Part shown: positions 29,424 through 38,772 of the stretch, one piece after another | Numbering within the stretch: position 1 is the first letter of the stretch | Layout: each line of letters starts with the position of its first letter | From: Fodinibius salsisoli | GTDB lineage: Bacteria; Bacteroidota; Rhodothermia; Balneolales; Balneolaceae | Direction of reading: 5' to 3' | NCBI RefSeq assembly: GCF_026229185.1 | Contig: NZ_JAGGJA010000002.1 | Location: 62,001 to 126,000 of the forward strand | Length of the DNA stretch: 64,000 nt | Made by a program: the position numbers and the translations under genes | The notes under the pieces: model-generated | What the model saw: only the letters and a program-made list of their open reading frames with translations | Database searches by the model: none | What the model was told of the DNA's origin: nothing

Positions 29424-31814
29424 CTATATAGTAATCTTTTGTTCTGCCTGTATAATTTTTTCTATCGCGTTGGTTACACTGTCGGGATTCAGCGAAATAG
29501 AATCGATCCCACATTCTATGAGAAAAGCGGCATAACTGGGATCATCGCTGGGGGCTTGCCCGCAAAAGCCGACGTTACAACCGACGGAGTGAGCAGTACT
29601 GATGATTTCACGCACCGCTTTTTTTACCGCCGGATCGTTTTCATTAAAGAGGTACGACAGCTGGGCTGAATCGCGATCGACCCCCAGTATAAGTTGGGTG
29701 AGATCGTTAGACCCAATCGAAAATCCGTCAAAATAATGGGCAAACTCTTTCAATAGAATATAATTGGAGGGTATTTCACACATCATATACACCTGCAGGC
29801 CATGCTTCCCCCTTTCTAAGCCGTGCCCTTTCATCTCCTCTTGTACCCACTCTGCTTCTTGTAGCGTACGGCAAAAAGGAATCATAACCACTACATTCTC
29901 AAATCCAATTTCTTCCCGCACCTTGCGAAGTGCCCTGCACTCAAGGGCAAATCCATCGCGATAGCCTTCGCTGTAATACCGGCAAGCGCCCCGCCAGCCC
30001 AGCATAGGATTTTCTTCGTGCGGTTCAAATCCTTTGCCTCCTATAAGTTCGGCGTATTCGTTCGTTTTAAAATCACTGGTGCGTACAATAACCTTATGTG
30101 GATATTGTGAAGCCGCAATTTTGGCAATACCGCTGGCCAGCTTATCTACAAAATATTCTTTAGTCCCGCTATAGCCTTTGGTAAGCTTTCTGATCTTAGC
30201 GCTCTCCTCCTCATCGCTGATGCGGTCGGGATGAGCCAGTGCCATGGGATGGATTTGGATATGCTGACTGATAATAAATTCCATCCGGGCCAGCCCTACC
30301 CCCCGCGTTGGTAGCTTCCACCATTTAAAAGCTGACTCCGGAGTTGCCAGGTTTAACATGATGTCAGTTTTTGCAGGTCTCAATTTACTTAAATCAACTT
30401 CATGGACATTAAAATCGATGAGCCCTTCATATATTTTGCCCTCTTCTCCTTCTGCGCTGGAAAGGGTAATACGCTGATTCTCTTTCAGTACTTTAGTGGC
30501 ATTTCCGGTTCCCACTACGGCCGGAATACCCAATTCCCGGCTCACGATGGCCGCATGGCAAGTTCGTCCCCCAAAGTCTGTAACGATGCCGGCCACATTT
30601 TTCAGTGCAGGCACCCAGTCGGGTTCGGTCATTGCTGTCACAAGAATATGGTTCGGCTTCAGATCGCTTAAATCGGTAGCATCTTGCACGTGCTTTACCA
30701 CTCCATGCACAATGGTACTGCCGATACTTAGCCCCTTAACCAAAGTTCTTGTTTTAGCTGTTCCCAGACTAAACGTCTTGAAGTGGCCGTTACTACCAGC
30801 ATGTACGGTTTCGGGGCGGGCCTGTACGATATACAGCTCTCCGGTTTTATCTTCCTTGACCCACTCGATATCCATAGGTTTTTCGTAATGCTGTTCTATT
30901 TTTTGGGCCCACCCTGCAAGGCGTAAAATTTCTTCATCGTTCAGAACGAAAATCTGCCGCTCTACCGGGGTTGTAGGTATATTTTGAGTACGGCTATCCG
31001 CGTCGGACCTGTAAATCATTTTGAGTTTCTTGCTGCCCTTGACTTTCTCGATGATCGGATGCTTATTGGGGTCACCAATAAATGGTTTAAAAACGTAAAA
31101 CTGATCGGGATTTACCGTGCCCTGCACGATATTTTCGCCCAATCCCCATGATCCGTTGATAAGTACGACGTCCGGAAAACCCGATTCGGTATCAATCGTA
31201 AATATCACTCCCGAGCAAGCATTATCGGCCCGCACCATCTTTTGCACTCCAATAGAAAGGGCGACCTTCATATGATTGAATTCTTTTTCCTCGCGATAGG
31301 ATATGGCCCGATCGGTAAAAAGAGAAGCAAGACATTTCTTACACGCACCTAACAGCTCATCTTCGCTCCTGATATTCAAAAAGGTCTCCTGAAGTCCCGC
31401 GAAACTGGCCTGAGGCAGGTCCTCGGCCGTAGCACTACTTCGTACCGCTACATCTACATTGTAGGTGTCGTACTGAACGGATAATTCTGAATAGGCAGTC
31501 CTTATACTTTCCGCCAGAGAAGTGGGAAATATTCCTTTTTTTACCTTCTGACGTATACTACGGCCACATTCTTCCAAAGAGACATCTCCCCTGGCATACC
31601 GTCGTAACTGCTCAGTGATCGGTTGCTCCAGCTGATTGTCTCTTATAAACTTCCAATAAGCCTTGCTGGTGGTAGCAAAACCGTCTGGTACATTAATACC
31701 CAACGGCTTCAAATGCCTGAGCATCTCCCCAAGTGAAGCATTCTTGCCCCCTACTTCACCTATGTCTTTAAGATCAACCTCTTTAAACCAACGAATATAT
31801 TTATCTTGATTCAT
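29424..31814 (-). CDS. ppsA: phosphoenolpyruvate synthase
   Basis: 796 residues. The N-terminal nucleotide-binding domain opens with VGGKNASLGEML and has AVRSSATAEDLPQASFAGLQETFLN. The phosphohistidine domain carries GGRTCHAAIVSRELGIPAVVG (His about 420). The PEP/pyruvate domain has GSNDLTQLILGVDRDS and GFCGQAPSDDP. It makes PEP from pyruvate and ATP in gluconeogenesis. It sits directly upstream of the N-ATPase genes and downstream of an SDR gene, all on the minus strand. In this stress island it could support carbon rerouting when energy is low; that is inference. Confidence 0.96.
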   Translation of the reverse strand: MNQDKYIRWFKEVDLKDIGEVGGKNASLGEMLRHLKPLGINVPDGFATTSKAYWKFIRDNQLEQPITEQLRRYARGDVSLEECGRSIRQKVKKGIFPTSLAESIRTAYSELSVQYDTYNVDVAVRSSATAEDLPQASFAGLQETFLNIRSEDELLGACKKCLASLFTDRAISYREEKEFNHMKVALSIGVQKMVRADNACSGVIFTIDTESGFPDVVLINGSWGLGENIVQGTVNPDQFYVFKPFIGDPNKHPIIEKVKGSKKLKMIYRSDADSRTQNIPTTPVERQIFVLNDEEILRLAGWAQKIEQHYEKPMDIEWVKEDKTGELYIVQARPETVHAGSNGHFKTFSLGTAKTRTLVKGLSIGSTIVHGVVKHVQDATDLSDLKPNHILVTAMTEPDWVPALKNVAGIVTDFGGRTCHAAIVSRELGIPAVVGTGNATKVLKENQRITLSSAEGEEGKIYEGLIDFNVHEVDLSKLRPAKTDIMLNLATPESAFKWWKLPTRGVGLARMEFIISQHIQIHPMALAHPDRISDEEESAKIRKLTKGYSGTKEYFVDKLASGIAKIAASQYPHKVIVRTSDFKTNEYAELIGGKGFEPHEENPMLGWRGACRYYSEGYRDGFALECRALRKVREEIGFENVVVMIPFCRTLQEAEWVQEEMKGHGLERGKHGLQVYMMCEIPSNYILLKEFAHYFDGFSIGSNDLTQLILGVDRDSAQLSYLFNENDPAVKKAVREIISTAHSVGCNVGFCGQAPSDDPSYAAFLIECGIDSISLNPDSVTNAIEKIIQAEQKITI

Positions 31815-31849
31815 TTTTATGCTCTTGTGTCATCTTGGTTAAACCATTA

Positions 31850-32605
31850 CTATTGAGCCATATACCCTCCGTCAACGGCTAACGTCTGTCCTGTTACAAA
31901 AGAAGCCTTTTCTGAGCAGAGCCATACTACAGCCTCGGCCACCTCTTCCGGCCGGCCCATTCTTCCCATAGGGTGTTGGGCAACCAGGTTTTGGCGTTCT
32001 TCGGTTTCTTCTCCAACAAAACGATCTATCATCGGAGTCTGTATGGCGCCGGGGCAGATAGCATTAACACGTATTCCCTGACCCGCATATTCCAAAGCTG
32101 CCGTTTTTGTCAAGCCATTGATGCCGTGTTTACTGGATACATAAGCCGGTATGCCCGGGAACCCTATCAACCCGGCTATTGATGAAATATTGACGATAGC
32201 ACCTCCTCCCCCTTTTAGCATTTCGGCAATCTCATATTTCATACACAACCATGTTCCCTGCAGGTTAATGTCAATGACCTTGCTCCAGTTGTCCGAAGTG
32301 CATTCGCTTGTGATGCCCTGCTCTCCCTCTATTCCAGCATTATTACAGGCAAAATCCAGCTGACCAAACCGGTCAACGGTTTCCGCAACCATTCTTTTTA
32401 TTTGCTGCTCTGAAGAAATATCAGCCTTTAGATCCAGCACTTCTGCTCCCGCCTCTCTAACAAGTTCTGCTGTATCGCGTAATTTTTGCTTATCAACATC
32501 ACTGATCACTAGCTGGGCCCCCTCTCGGGCAAAAGCGATAGCCGTAGCCCGGCCTATGCCCGAAGCAGCACCTGTGACAAGCGCAATTTTATCATTCATC
32601 ATCAT
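31850..32605 (-). CDS. SDR family oxidoreductase
   Basis: 251 residues from the chosen ATG; a TTG at 32614 is an alternative. A classical short-chain dehydrogenase: TGAASGIGRATA is the NAD(P) loop, NNAG and the catalytic Ser (NISSIAG) and YVSSK Tyr/Lys are present, and PGAIQTPM and the C-terminal VTGQTLAVDGGY complete it. Asp after beta-2 (VISDVDKQ) favours NAD+. The substrate is unknown; glucose or other alcohol dehydrogenases look like this. It belongs to a minus-strand run hsp20-DUF2892-SDR-ppsA-atp. Confidence 0.92.
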   Translation of the reverse strand: MMMNDKIALVTGAASGIGRATAIAFAREGAQLVISDVDKQKLRDTAELVREAGAEVLDLKADISSEQQIKRMVAETVDRFGQLDFACNNAGIEGEQGITSECTSDNWSKVIDINLQGTWLCMKYEIAEMLKGGGGAIVNISSIAGLIGFPGIPAYVSSKHGINGLTKTAALEYAGQGIRVNAICPGAIQTPMIDRFVGEETEERQNLVAQHPMGRMGRPEEVAEAVVWLCSEKASFVTGQTLAVDGGYMAQ

Positions 32606-32628
32606 TTCTCTCAATTACGATTTACCTT

Positions 32629-32832
32629 TTACCTTTCTTTAACTCTGTGAAATCCATGATAGGACGATATTCCCAGTAGTGAATAGATAGGGCAATACTC
32701 AATAGTACCTGTGATTAAAGGAATAAGGCCTACTGTTCCCCACCAGTTCTGATAATACACGCCTAAAACAAGAATAAAAGTACCCAGCATCAGCCGGATT
32801 ATTCGATCAATATTTCCGATATTTGTTTCCAT
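32629..32832 (-). CDS. YgaP-like DUF2892 membrane protein
   Basis: 67 residues, METNIGNIDRIIRLMLGTFILVLG then GLIPLITGTIEYCPIYSLLGIS: the two-helix DUF2892 module with conserved CPIY motif. The longer frame starting at 32889 adds 19 residues of poor character, so the ATG at 32832 is preferred. The function is unclear; in YgaP it is fused to a rhodanese domain. It lies downstream of hsp20. Confidence 0.82.
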   Translation of the reverse strand: METNIGNIDRIIRLMLGTFILVLGVYYQNWWGTVGLIPLITGTIEYCPIYSLLGISSYHGFHRVKER

Positions 32833-32931
32833 TTTCTCATCAGTATTTGTGTAGTAAAACTGCGTAATAAAATAGAACCAATCGGTCAAAACTGATTCTA
32901 TAAAAGTGATTTTATAGCTTCTTGATATTGG

Positions 32932-33378
32932 TTAATCGATGGCAACGGTTTTGGGTTTACTGGTTTCCGCTTTGGGCACATTGACGGTTAAAACGCCATC
33001 TTTGAAGCTGGCTTTAATTTTATCGTCTTTTACCGCAGACGGAAGAGTAAAGGAGCGTACAAACTTGCCGACATACCGTTCCTTGCGGATATAATCTTCG
33101 TCTTTCTTTTCTTCCTCACTCTTGCGCTCGCCACTAATGACCAACCGTTTGTCCTGAAAGCTCACTTCCACATCTTCTTTAGGAACACCCGGCAGATCTA
33201 CCGTAATGGAATAAGCATCATCGGTTTCACTCATATCGGTTTCGGGGGCCCAAAGTGCTAACTTCCTGCCATCTCCCGGTTTTCTTGAAAAGGGGGTCAT
33301 ATCATCAAAAAAACGATCCATTTCTCGTCGTATGGTTTCCATCGGTGTCAAACCCGAATATCTTTCAACTGCTTTCAT
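32932..33378 (-). CDS. small heat-shock protein, Hsp20/alpha-crystallin family
   Basis: 148 residues. The alpha-crystallin domain spans about 40-140: WAPETDMSETDDAYSITVDLPGVPKEDVEVSFQDKRLVISGERK, then FVRSFTLPSAVKDDKIKASFKDGVLTVNVPKAE. It should form oligomers that hold unfolded proteins. The start at 33378 is chosen because AAGGAGT lies 8 bases upstream; the longer frame from 33399 would run through that ribosome-binding site. A strong inverted repeat lies in the leader region. Confidence 0.95.
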   Translation of the reverse strand: MKAVERYSGLTPMETIRREMDRFFDDMTPFSRKPGDGRKLALWAPETDMSETDDAYSITVDLPGVPKEDVEVSFQDKRLVISGERKSEEEKKDEDYIRKERYVGKFVRSFTLPSAVKDDKIKASFKDGVLTVNVPKAETSKPKTVAID

Positions 33379-33415
33379 AATGTTACTCCTTAAATTCAAA
33401 TTACATGATTCAAAA

Positions 33416-33464
33416 TTAACTGTACGTCCAGACTAAAGGTGGACTACATATTTTGTACAGTTAA
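33416..33464 (-). promoter_or_regulatory. nested inverted repeat upstream of hsp20
   Basis: TTAACTGTAC (33416-33425) and GTACAGTTAA (33455-33464) are a perfect 10-bp inverted repeat. Inside it GTCCA/TGGAC (33426-33430, 33440-33444) forms a second stem. It lies 38 bases upstream of the hsp20 ATG. It could be an operator for a heat-shock repressor, or, if transcribed, an RNA stem in the leader. Confidence 0.5.
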
Positions 33465-33540
33465 AAGAAAAACAAATTAGCCTTTATGGGGTGCAGTATG
33501 ATCCTTAGCACTATTGTAGGAGAAGGGCGATGACTATTGC

Positions 33541-33559
33541 TAAGGGATTTCCCTACAGG
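33541..33559 (+). promoter_or_regulatory. TTTCCCTACA motif, site b
   Basis: TAAGGGATTTCCCTACAGG shares the ATTTCCCTACAGG core with site a. It lies about 163 bases upstream of hsp20 and just beyond the response-regulator gene end. Confidence 0.35.
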
Positions 33560-33621
33560 GGGGATGGGGAGGGGCCGAACTATTGATGGGCGGCGTCAAT
33601 AATGGCACATATCATTTAAGC

Positions 33622-33662
33622 TCCGAAAGCTTGGTTTGTCGCCCAAACCATTGGCCTTCGGA
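33622..33662. terminator. hairpin after the response-regulator gene
   Basis: TCCGAAAGC...GGTTTG and CAAACC...GGCCTTCGGA form a long imperfect stem about 34 bases after the stop of the minus-strand regulator gene. No strong T-run follows, so termination efficiency is uncertain. Confidence 0.45.
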
Positions 33663-33695
33663 AGCCGTGGATTGAATAAAACGGAATTAATGGAG

Positions 33696-34364
33696 TTATT
33701 TCCCTTCGCCTTCTACCCATTTTACGGCATGCATCATCAGTTCGGTAGCGTTCTCCAGGTTAAGCTTGGTTTTGATCCGGGCGCGGTACGATTCCACCGT
33801 TTTTACGGAGAGGTGGAGTTTTTCGGCAATTTCACGCGTCTTGTTTCCTTTGCCTGTAAGTTCAAAGACCTCCAATTCCCGGTCACTTAACTGGTCCATC
33901 GGCGATTTATAAATGTCTCTCTGTCCCTGGGCCATGCCCAACAGCAGCTTCTCACTGACGGTATCGCTCACATAAATTCTACCATTAAGAATCTTTCGGA
34001 CGGCTTTGATCAGGACTTCCCCGGCCTCCTGTTTCATCACATACCCTTTAGCACCAGCCCTGATAACCCGTTCCGCATAGAGCGTTTCTTCGTGGCGAGA
34101 GACCACCAAAATTTTTAAGTCCGGATCGCGGGTAATCAGATGTTTTATTAGTTCCAATCCGCTCATCCCGTCCAGTGAAATATCAACGATGGCCAAATCG
34201 GGAGACAGTTCCGTATACTTTTGGATGACTTCTTCCGCTCGTTCTAATTGAGCGACCACCTCCAGGCCATACTCTGCATCCAAGGTCGTAACCAACCCTT
34301 TGCGCATCATAGGATGATCATCTACCACAATAACCCTCTGCCTGTTGATCTTACTCATAACCAT
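33696..34364 (-). CDS. NarL/FixJ-type response regulator
   Basis: 222 residues. The receiver domain (about 10-125) has the acidic pair VVDDHP and phosphoacceptor Asp61 in DISLDG, plus the Lys in GYVMK. The C-terminal LuxR-type HTH (about 155-215) contains LSDRELEVFELTGKGNKTREIAEKLHLSVKTVESYRARIK. It lies 4 bases downstream of the histidine kinase gene, so it is its likely partner. The cluster of stress genes around it (hsp20, DUF892, universal stress proteins) makes it the best candidate for the local regulator. Confidence 0.94.
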   Translation of the reverse strand: MVMSKINRQRVIVVDDHPMMRKGLVTTLDAEYGLEVVAQLERAEEVIQKYTELSPDLAIVDISLDGMSGLELIKHLITRDPDLKILVVSRHEETLYAERVIRAGAKGYVMKQEAGEVLIKAVRKILNGRIYVSDTVSEKLLLGMAQGQRDIYKSPMDQLSDRELEVFELTGKGNKTREIAEKLHLSVKTVESYRARIKTKLNLENATELMMHAVKWVEGEGK

Positions 34365-34368
34365 TTTA

Positions 34369-35802
34369 TTAGATTTTGGTTACTATTTCTAAATTCGTCA
34401 ATGGGATAGTACACACTACTTGTGCCCCTCCTTCGGCGGCCTCAGCAAAATCCATGTTGCCCCCCAGGGTATGAGCCCGGTATTGCATGGTTCTCATCCC
34501 CATACCCTTTATTTCATTCATTTTATTCCCATCGAGAAATCCCGAACCATTGTCTTCTATGATTAGCCGCAAATATTGCTCTTTTACATGCAAACGAACA
34601 ATAATGATGCTGGGCTTGCCATGTCTATGGGCATTACTGATTGCCTCCTGGACAATCCTGTAAAGATGCAGGATCACTCTTTTTGTTTTTGGCTCAAGAT
34701 TATTGTCACATTCGAACCTACATCGAATATCCGAGAATTTTTCGAATCGTTTACAAAGCTGTGCGAGGGCGGCCCCTAACCCCTCATTTTCGAGCTCAAT
34801 GTGTGCCAACCCGTGGGCAAGCTTACGAGCACGCTCATCCGTCTCTCGGATCATATCAGCTATTTCCATTACCTCATCGGCGACCGGCAGGCCATTGGCT
34901 TTTAGTTTACGGGCCAGGTTCCGGGTAATAAGACTTATACCGGAAAGCATTTGTCCAAAATCATCGTGCAGTTCCTGGCCTATGCGTCGGCGTTCGTCTT
35001 CGGCAATCTCCAGTACTTCATTTTCTAACTTCCTCCGCTCGCTGATATCTTTGATCATGCCCGTAAAAATTATTTCATTGTCGAACTTTGTCTCGCTTAC
35101 GGCCAAATCGATGGGAAATATAGTCCCATCTTTCTTTTTACCCCGTACTTCTCTTCCAAGACCGATAATTTTGCGTTCTCCCGTCTCTAAATAGTTAGAT
35201 ATATACTGATCGTGATTCTCTTGGTAAGGGGCCGGCATTAAGACACTTACATTTTTCCCAATCACTTCTGAAGCATGGTATTGAAACATTTCTTCTGCCG
35301 CCTTGTTAAAGCTCTTGATAATCCCTCTTTTGCTAATAGTAATAATGCCTTCTACGGTTGTCTCCAGGATAGCTTCTATACGCGCTCTGCTCTGGGCCAA
35401 GTCAAATTCTGCCTTTTTCTGTAAACTTATATCACTTATGGTGCCCAATATAACCGGTTCCTCCTTGCTGTTTTTGATTAAAACCTTCTTTACTTCTATC
35501 CAGATCCGGGAGCCATCATGACGTACCCCTTCTGTTTCAAATGATAAGTTTGAGGTATCTCCCAAAACCTTGAGTTCCTCCCTAAATTCAGACTGTCCCC
35601 GATTGGCATAGAGCATCCATGTAGGTTGACCTACGATCTCTGAAGCTGAATATCCAAAAACTTTTTCGCCCCCCTCATTCCAATAGGTGATCGTTCCGTC
35701 CAGATCAATAAGCGTAACTAACGTGGGCAGACTGTCCAGAATGGTTGAAAGATCTTCTTCCGGAACAGAACTTATCAAAGAATCATCATTATGTGAACTC
35801 AT
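34369..35802 (-). CDS. PAS-domain sensor histidine kinase (HisKA_3)
   Basis: 477 residues, no membrane segments, so probably cytoplasmic. Two PAS domains (about 15-130 and 135-255) precede the dimerisation domain with phosphoacceptor DERRRIGQELHDDFGQ (His about 276) and a NarX-type ATPase domain (RIVQEAISNAHRHG, IIEDNGSGF, GMGMRTMQYRAHTLGG). The second PAS region (GIIKSFNKAAEEMFQYHASEVIGKNVSVLM) is like FixL-type sensors, which can bind heme, so oxygen or redox sensing is possible. It is paired with the regulator at 33696. Confidence 0.92.
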   Translation of the reverse strand: MSSHNDDSLISSVPEEDLSTILDSLPTLVTLIDLDGTITYWNEGGEKVFGYSASEIVGQPTWMLYANRGQSEFREELKVLGDTSNLSFETEGVRHDGSRIWIEVKKVLIKNSKEEPVILGTISDISLQKKAEFDLAQSRARIEAILETTVEGIITISKRGIIKSFNKAAEEMFQYHASEVIGKNVSVLMPAPYQENHDQYISNYLETGERKIIGLGREVRGKKKDGTIFPIDLAVSETKFDNEIIFTGMIKDISERRKLENEVLEIAEDERRRIGQELHDDFGQMLSGISLITRNLARKLKANGLPVADEVMEIADMIRETDERARKLAHGLAHIELENEGLGAALAQLCKRFEKFSDIRCRFECDNNLEPKTKRVILHLYRIVQEAISNAHRHGKPSIIIVRLHVKEQYLRLIIEDNGSGFLDGNKMNEIKGMGMRTMQYRAHTLGGNMDFAEAAEGGAQVVCTIPLTNLEIVTKI

Positions 35803-36125
35803 GTCGGCCCCTTCATATTATTAAAAAGCCAAATAAATCTATGTGTTATTGATTTCAAACCCTATAAAATATGCCGTGTTTTTTTATTTAGTGGAATCCC
35901 CCACACACGCTTCCTCTTTTCCCTTATCCATTGTATGGCTTTTCTCTTCTTTCAAAGCACAAAAGCTATGTCAATACTATAAATGACTTTACCTGCTGTA
36001 GTTTACAAACAGGATACATATAAACAAAAAAAGAATCTATGCCGTCAAACCTTTTTACGGCTTAACATGTATTCTTCTGCAGCATAATAAAAAACAACAA
36101 CTGTGTTGCTTTAAAAACCGTATTT
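35803..36125. other. divergent promoter region, kinase / DUF892
   Basis: About 320 AT-rich bases between divergent genes. It holds a possible weak relative of the TTTCCCTACA motif near 35890-35906 (AGTGGAATCCCCCACAC), but I would not call a site there. No gene is seen. Confidence 0.35.
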
Positions 36126-36674
36126 ATGATGAAAGAACAAGATATTTTGGATCTATACGACCTCATGCTTGAGCAAATTCGTGATTTATATGATGGCGAA
36201 CGCCAGCAGCTTACTTTTCTGCCTAAAGCAAGCGAACGGGCTGCATCCTGGGAGCTCGATGAGATCATTCAGCTGCACCAGAAGGAAACCAAACGACAGT
36301 TAGGACGCTTGGAACACATATTTGACATCCTCGATGAAGAGCCCACCGGGGAACAGTGTGACGGCATAAAGGGCCTGGTTAAAGAAGCCCTTAAGTTAGC
36401 TGACCGTTGTAAGAATCCTGAGGTTTGCGATGCGGGGCTTATCGCCTCTATCCAACATATTAATCATTATGAGATTGCTGGCTATGGCACGGCCATTTCT
36501 TATGCCAAGGCCCATGATCGCCATGAAATAGCCGAACCTCTCCTCGATACGCTCCGAGAAGAAAAAAGAGCCGATATGGGACTTAGTGATCTCGCCGAAC
36601 AACATATCAACCCGGATGCAAAATGGATTTCCATCGTTAAAAAAGTTGAAGACAGAAAAGAAGAGAGCCTGTAG
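36126..36674 (+). CDS. DUF892 (YciF-like) ferritin-like protein
   Basis: 182 residues of a four-helix bundle. ILDLYDLMLEQIRDLYDGERQQL opens, followed by the metal-ligand style helices HQKETKRQLGRLEHIF and HINHYEIAGYGTAISYAK, and later LREEKRADMGLSDLA. YciF/DUF892 proteins are induced by general stress and probably bind iron or manganese. It is monocistronic and divergent from the sensor kinase operon. Confidence 0.9.
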   Translation: MMKEQDILDLYDLMLEQIRDLYDGERQQLTFLPKASERAASWELDEIIQLHQKETKRQLGRLEHIFDILDEEPTGEQCDGIKGLVKEALKLADRCKNPEVCDAGLIASIQHINHYEIAGYGTAISYAKAHDRHEIAEPLLDTLREEKRADMGLSDLAEQHINPDAKWISIVKKVEDRKEESL

Positions 36675-36741
36675 AAGGCTGATGCCTACCATACAATAGC
36701 TGATTTCTTAGCGTAAAAAGAGCCTTTTATAGATTCCGCAC

Positions 36742-37218
36742 TTATTTAATGGGGGTCCATCCATACCAATATGGATTTCCATCGCTATCTCTTAACCCCA
36801 GCCTCATGCTATCGCGCTGAATCTGGGCCGCTACCATAACCTGTTGCTTATGGTAATCGGTACGAGATCCTTTTACTGTGATTTTTTCACCGGCCTTGGG
36901 CAGCTTTCTCTGCCGGTTGATGTACCAGGCCGGTCCCAAGTGTACCGGCAAAGTCTCATCCGGTGTCTGTACTATAAGATACACTCCCTGCTCTTCGTCA
37001 CTTCTTTCATTCGAATGCTCCACCGATAAAACCTTACCCTCAATCTCTTGATAGGTTTCCGGATTGAATGGCCGCCTGTATGTTCTGGCATATTTCAGGC
37101 TTTTCACAATAGCATAGGCAATGCCTCCGACCGATAATAAAGCCATGCCGGCACCCCAAAGCTTCAAACGGTTGATAACTTCTCGTGTATTCATAGATAT
37201 GATTTTCTTGTGTTCCAT
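36742..37218 (-). CDS. membrane-anchored protein of unknown function
   Basis: 158 residues. One membrane segment at about 20-38 (LWGAGMALLSVGGIAYAIV) is followed by a soluble beta-rich domain (YQEIEGKVLSVEHSNE, VYLIVQTPDETLPVHLGPAWYINRQRKLPKAGEKITVKGSRTDY) that reads like a small OB-type barrel. The HLGPAWY segment is distinctive, but I cannot name the family with confidence. The ATG at 37194 is an alternative start. It is convergent with the DUF892 gene. Confidence 0.65.
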   Translation of the reverse strand: MEHKKIISMNTREVINRLKLWGAGMALLSVGGIAYAIVKSLKYARTYRRPFNPETYQEIEGKVLSVEHSNERSDEEQGVYLIVQTPDETLPVHLGPAWYINRQRKLPKAGEKITVKGSRTDYHKQQVMVAAQIQRDSMRLGLRDSDGNPYWYGWTPIK

Positions 37219-37644
37219 TAATACTCTGATTGACTGTTAACCTAATAGCTACAAAGGCCTGGATATTATGCTATTCTTTCGTATTAATACCCGGTTAAAT
37301 AATGACCATAATAAAGACTACCTCTTGAAGCCCCTGCCCTGAATGTATTGTAGTTCGATGATACCGATAGCGTGTAGGGCAATATCTTACAGGTTTTTTA
37401 AAGTAGATATGTGCGGGTTACCCCCACATACTAATTCTGCTTTCCACCTGCTCACCATTCGGTTTGCTTTATATATTATTTCATGAAACACATTGGCTTA
37501 GGGATAAAAAGTATTTTAAAACGACAACCCAAAAGTCATCCCGGGGAGCAAATATGAACTATGGTCGGCAAACAGCTGAACTATTAGCCTAAAGCTACCT
37601 TCTTCTCTATTTGAAATGAATTCTTAACATTGATTACTACTGAT
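37219..37644. other. intergenic stretch before the universal stress gene
   Basis: About 425 bases without a gene, between divergent genes. It contains motif site d at 37371-37388 and GTGCGGGTTACCCCCACAT near 37411-37429, a partial inverted repeat. It probably contains promoters for both flanking genes. Confidence 0.4.
37371..37388 (-). promoter_or_regulatory. TTTCCCTACA-like motif, site d
   Basis: On the minus strand AAGATATTGCCCTACACG; it matches the CCCTACA core but has G in place of one T. It lies about 257 bases upstream of the universal stress gene and 153 bases upstream of the 36742-37218 gene. Confidence 0.25.
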
Positions 37645-38511
37645 ATGAATGCGAATCTTGAACAGGTTTATTTTCCTACTGATTTTTCAAAACATGCTAA
37701 TAATGTTTTGCCCTATGCAGCAGAAATTGCCCTGCAGACCGGATCTAAGCTGGTCCTGATGCATGCTATACAGTATGTGGTTGAAATTGCCCCCAGCTTC
37801 GAAGACCTCAAGGAACAATTTGTACAGACGGCCAACGAACAATTTGACCGGTATATCAATCAACTATTACAGGATACACGATTTAAGGAACTCGAGATTT
37901 CTACGGTACTGTTGTGGGGCAACCCGGTTGTTAATGTACTGAAACAGGTACAGATGCATGAGCAGGGACTTATTATCATGGGAACCAAGGGCGCTACGGC
38001 GGACAGAAATGCGTTGTTGGGCAGCACTACTTCCGGAATTATTAAAAAATCTACTATTCCGGTCCTCGCCGTTCCTTATGGCAGTAAGTTCGACAAATTT
38101 CCGCATATTACTTTTACCACTGATTACAAAGAGGGAGATCTGGCCGCATTGAAGCAAATCGTTCATTTTGCAAAGCTCTTCGATTCAACTATTGATATCA
38201 GCCACATTGATGAGGGCCTCCATACCAGTGACAACGAAACTCTTGAGGATGAAATAAAGTTCAGGGGGTTTTGTGACTTGGTAAAATCCAGTATCGACTA
38301 TGATGACATTCACTTCAGCAGGAAGCATGAGAATGATTTTTATACCGGCATTGCTGATTATTTGAGTGAATCTTCCACCTCTTTACTGGTCATGATCAAA
38401 TACAAGAAATCGTTTTTTGAAGCCCTTGCTGAACGAAACCATATCCGCGAGATGGCCCTGTATTCGAAGGTCCCACTGCTGATATTAATCGGTAATCCTC
38501 CTCAAAAATAA
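37645..38511 (+). CDS. universal stress protein (tandem UspA)
   Basis: 288 residues holding two Usp units. Unit 1 begins VYFPTDFSKHANNVLPYAAEIA and has the nucleotide-binding GTKGATADRNALLGSTTSGIIKKSTIPVLAVP. Unit 2 (about 150-288) is degenerate and lacks the glycine loop. The upstream TTG (37630) is less likely than ATG at 37645. Tandem Usp proteins are typical of hypoxia or starvation regulons. It is the first gene after the upstream motif. Confidence 0.9.
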   Translation: MNANLEQVYFPTDFSKHANNVLPYAAEIALQTGSKLVLMHAIQYVVEIAPSFEDLKEQFVQTANEQFDRYINQLLQDTRFKELEISTVLLWGNPVVNVLKQVQMHEQGLIIMGTKGATADRNALLGSTTSGIIKKSTIPVLAVPYGSKFDKFPHITFTTDYKEGDLAALKQIVHFAKLFDSTIDISHIDEGLHTSDNETLEDEIKFRGFCDLVKSSIDYDDIHFSRKHENDFYTGIADYLSESSTSLLVMIKYKKSFFEALAERNHIREMALYSKVPLLILIGNPPQK

Positions 38512-38666
38512 AACGTTCATTCCGGATAGACACCGGAGACTAATTTATTTAGCTCAACCTCCTATTTAATAAGCAGGGATCAATAAGTGTAAAAGTAATC
38601 TCTTGGTTTATCCGGAATTCTTTAATCCGCTGATGCGATCCTATCCCCTACCTATTTTCAACATAT

Positions 38667-38684
38667 CAGTTTTTTCCCTACAAG
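38667..38684 (+). promoter_or_regulatory. TTTCCCTACA motif, site c
   Basis: CAGTTTTTTCCCTACAAG. It is followed about 26 bases later by ATGGATAGC. The minus-strand copy at 19519 is likewise followed by ATGGATAGC, so similarity extends beyond the core. It is about 89 bases upstream of the 38773 gene. Confidence 0.4.
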
Positions 38685-38772
38685 TTTTATCTGTAAAAGC
38701 GCTACTATGGATAGCCGTTGAGGTCTTAACTTTAGTGGTATTTAAACAAATTCAAAATAATTTTCTGTGACC

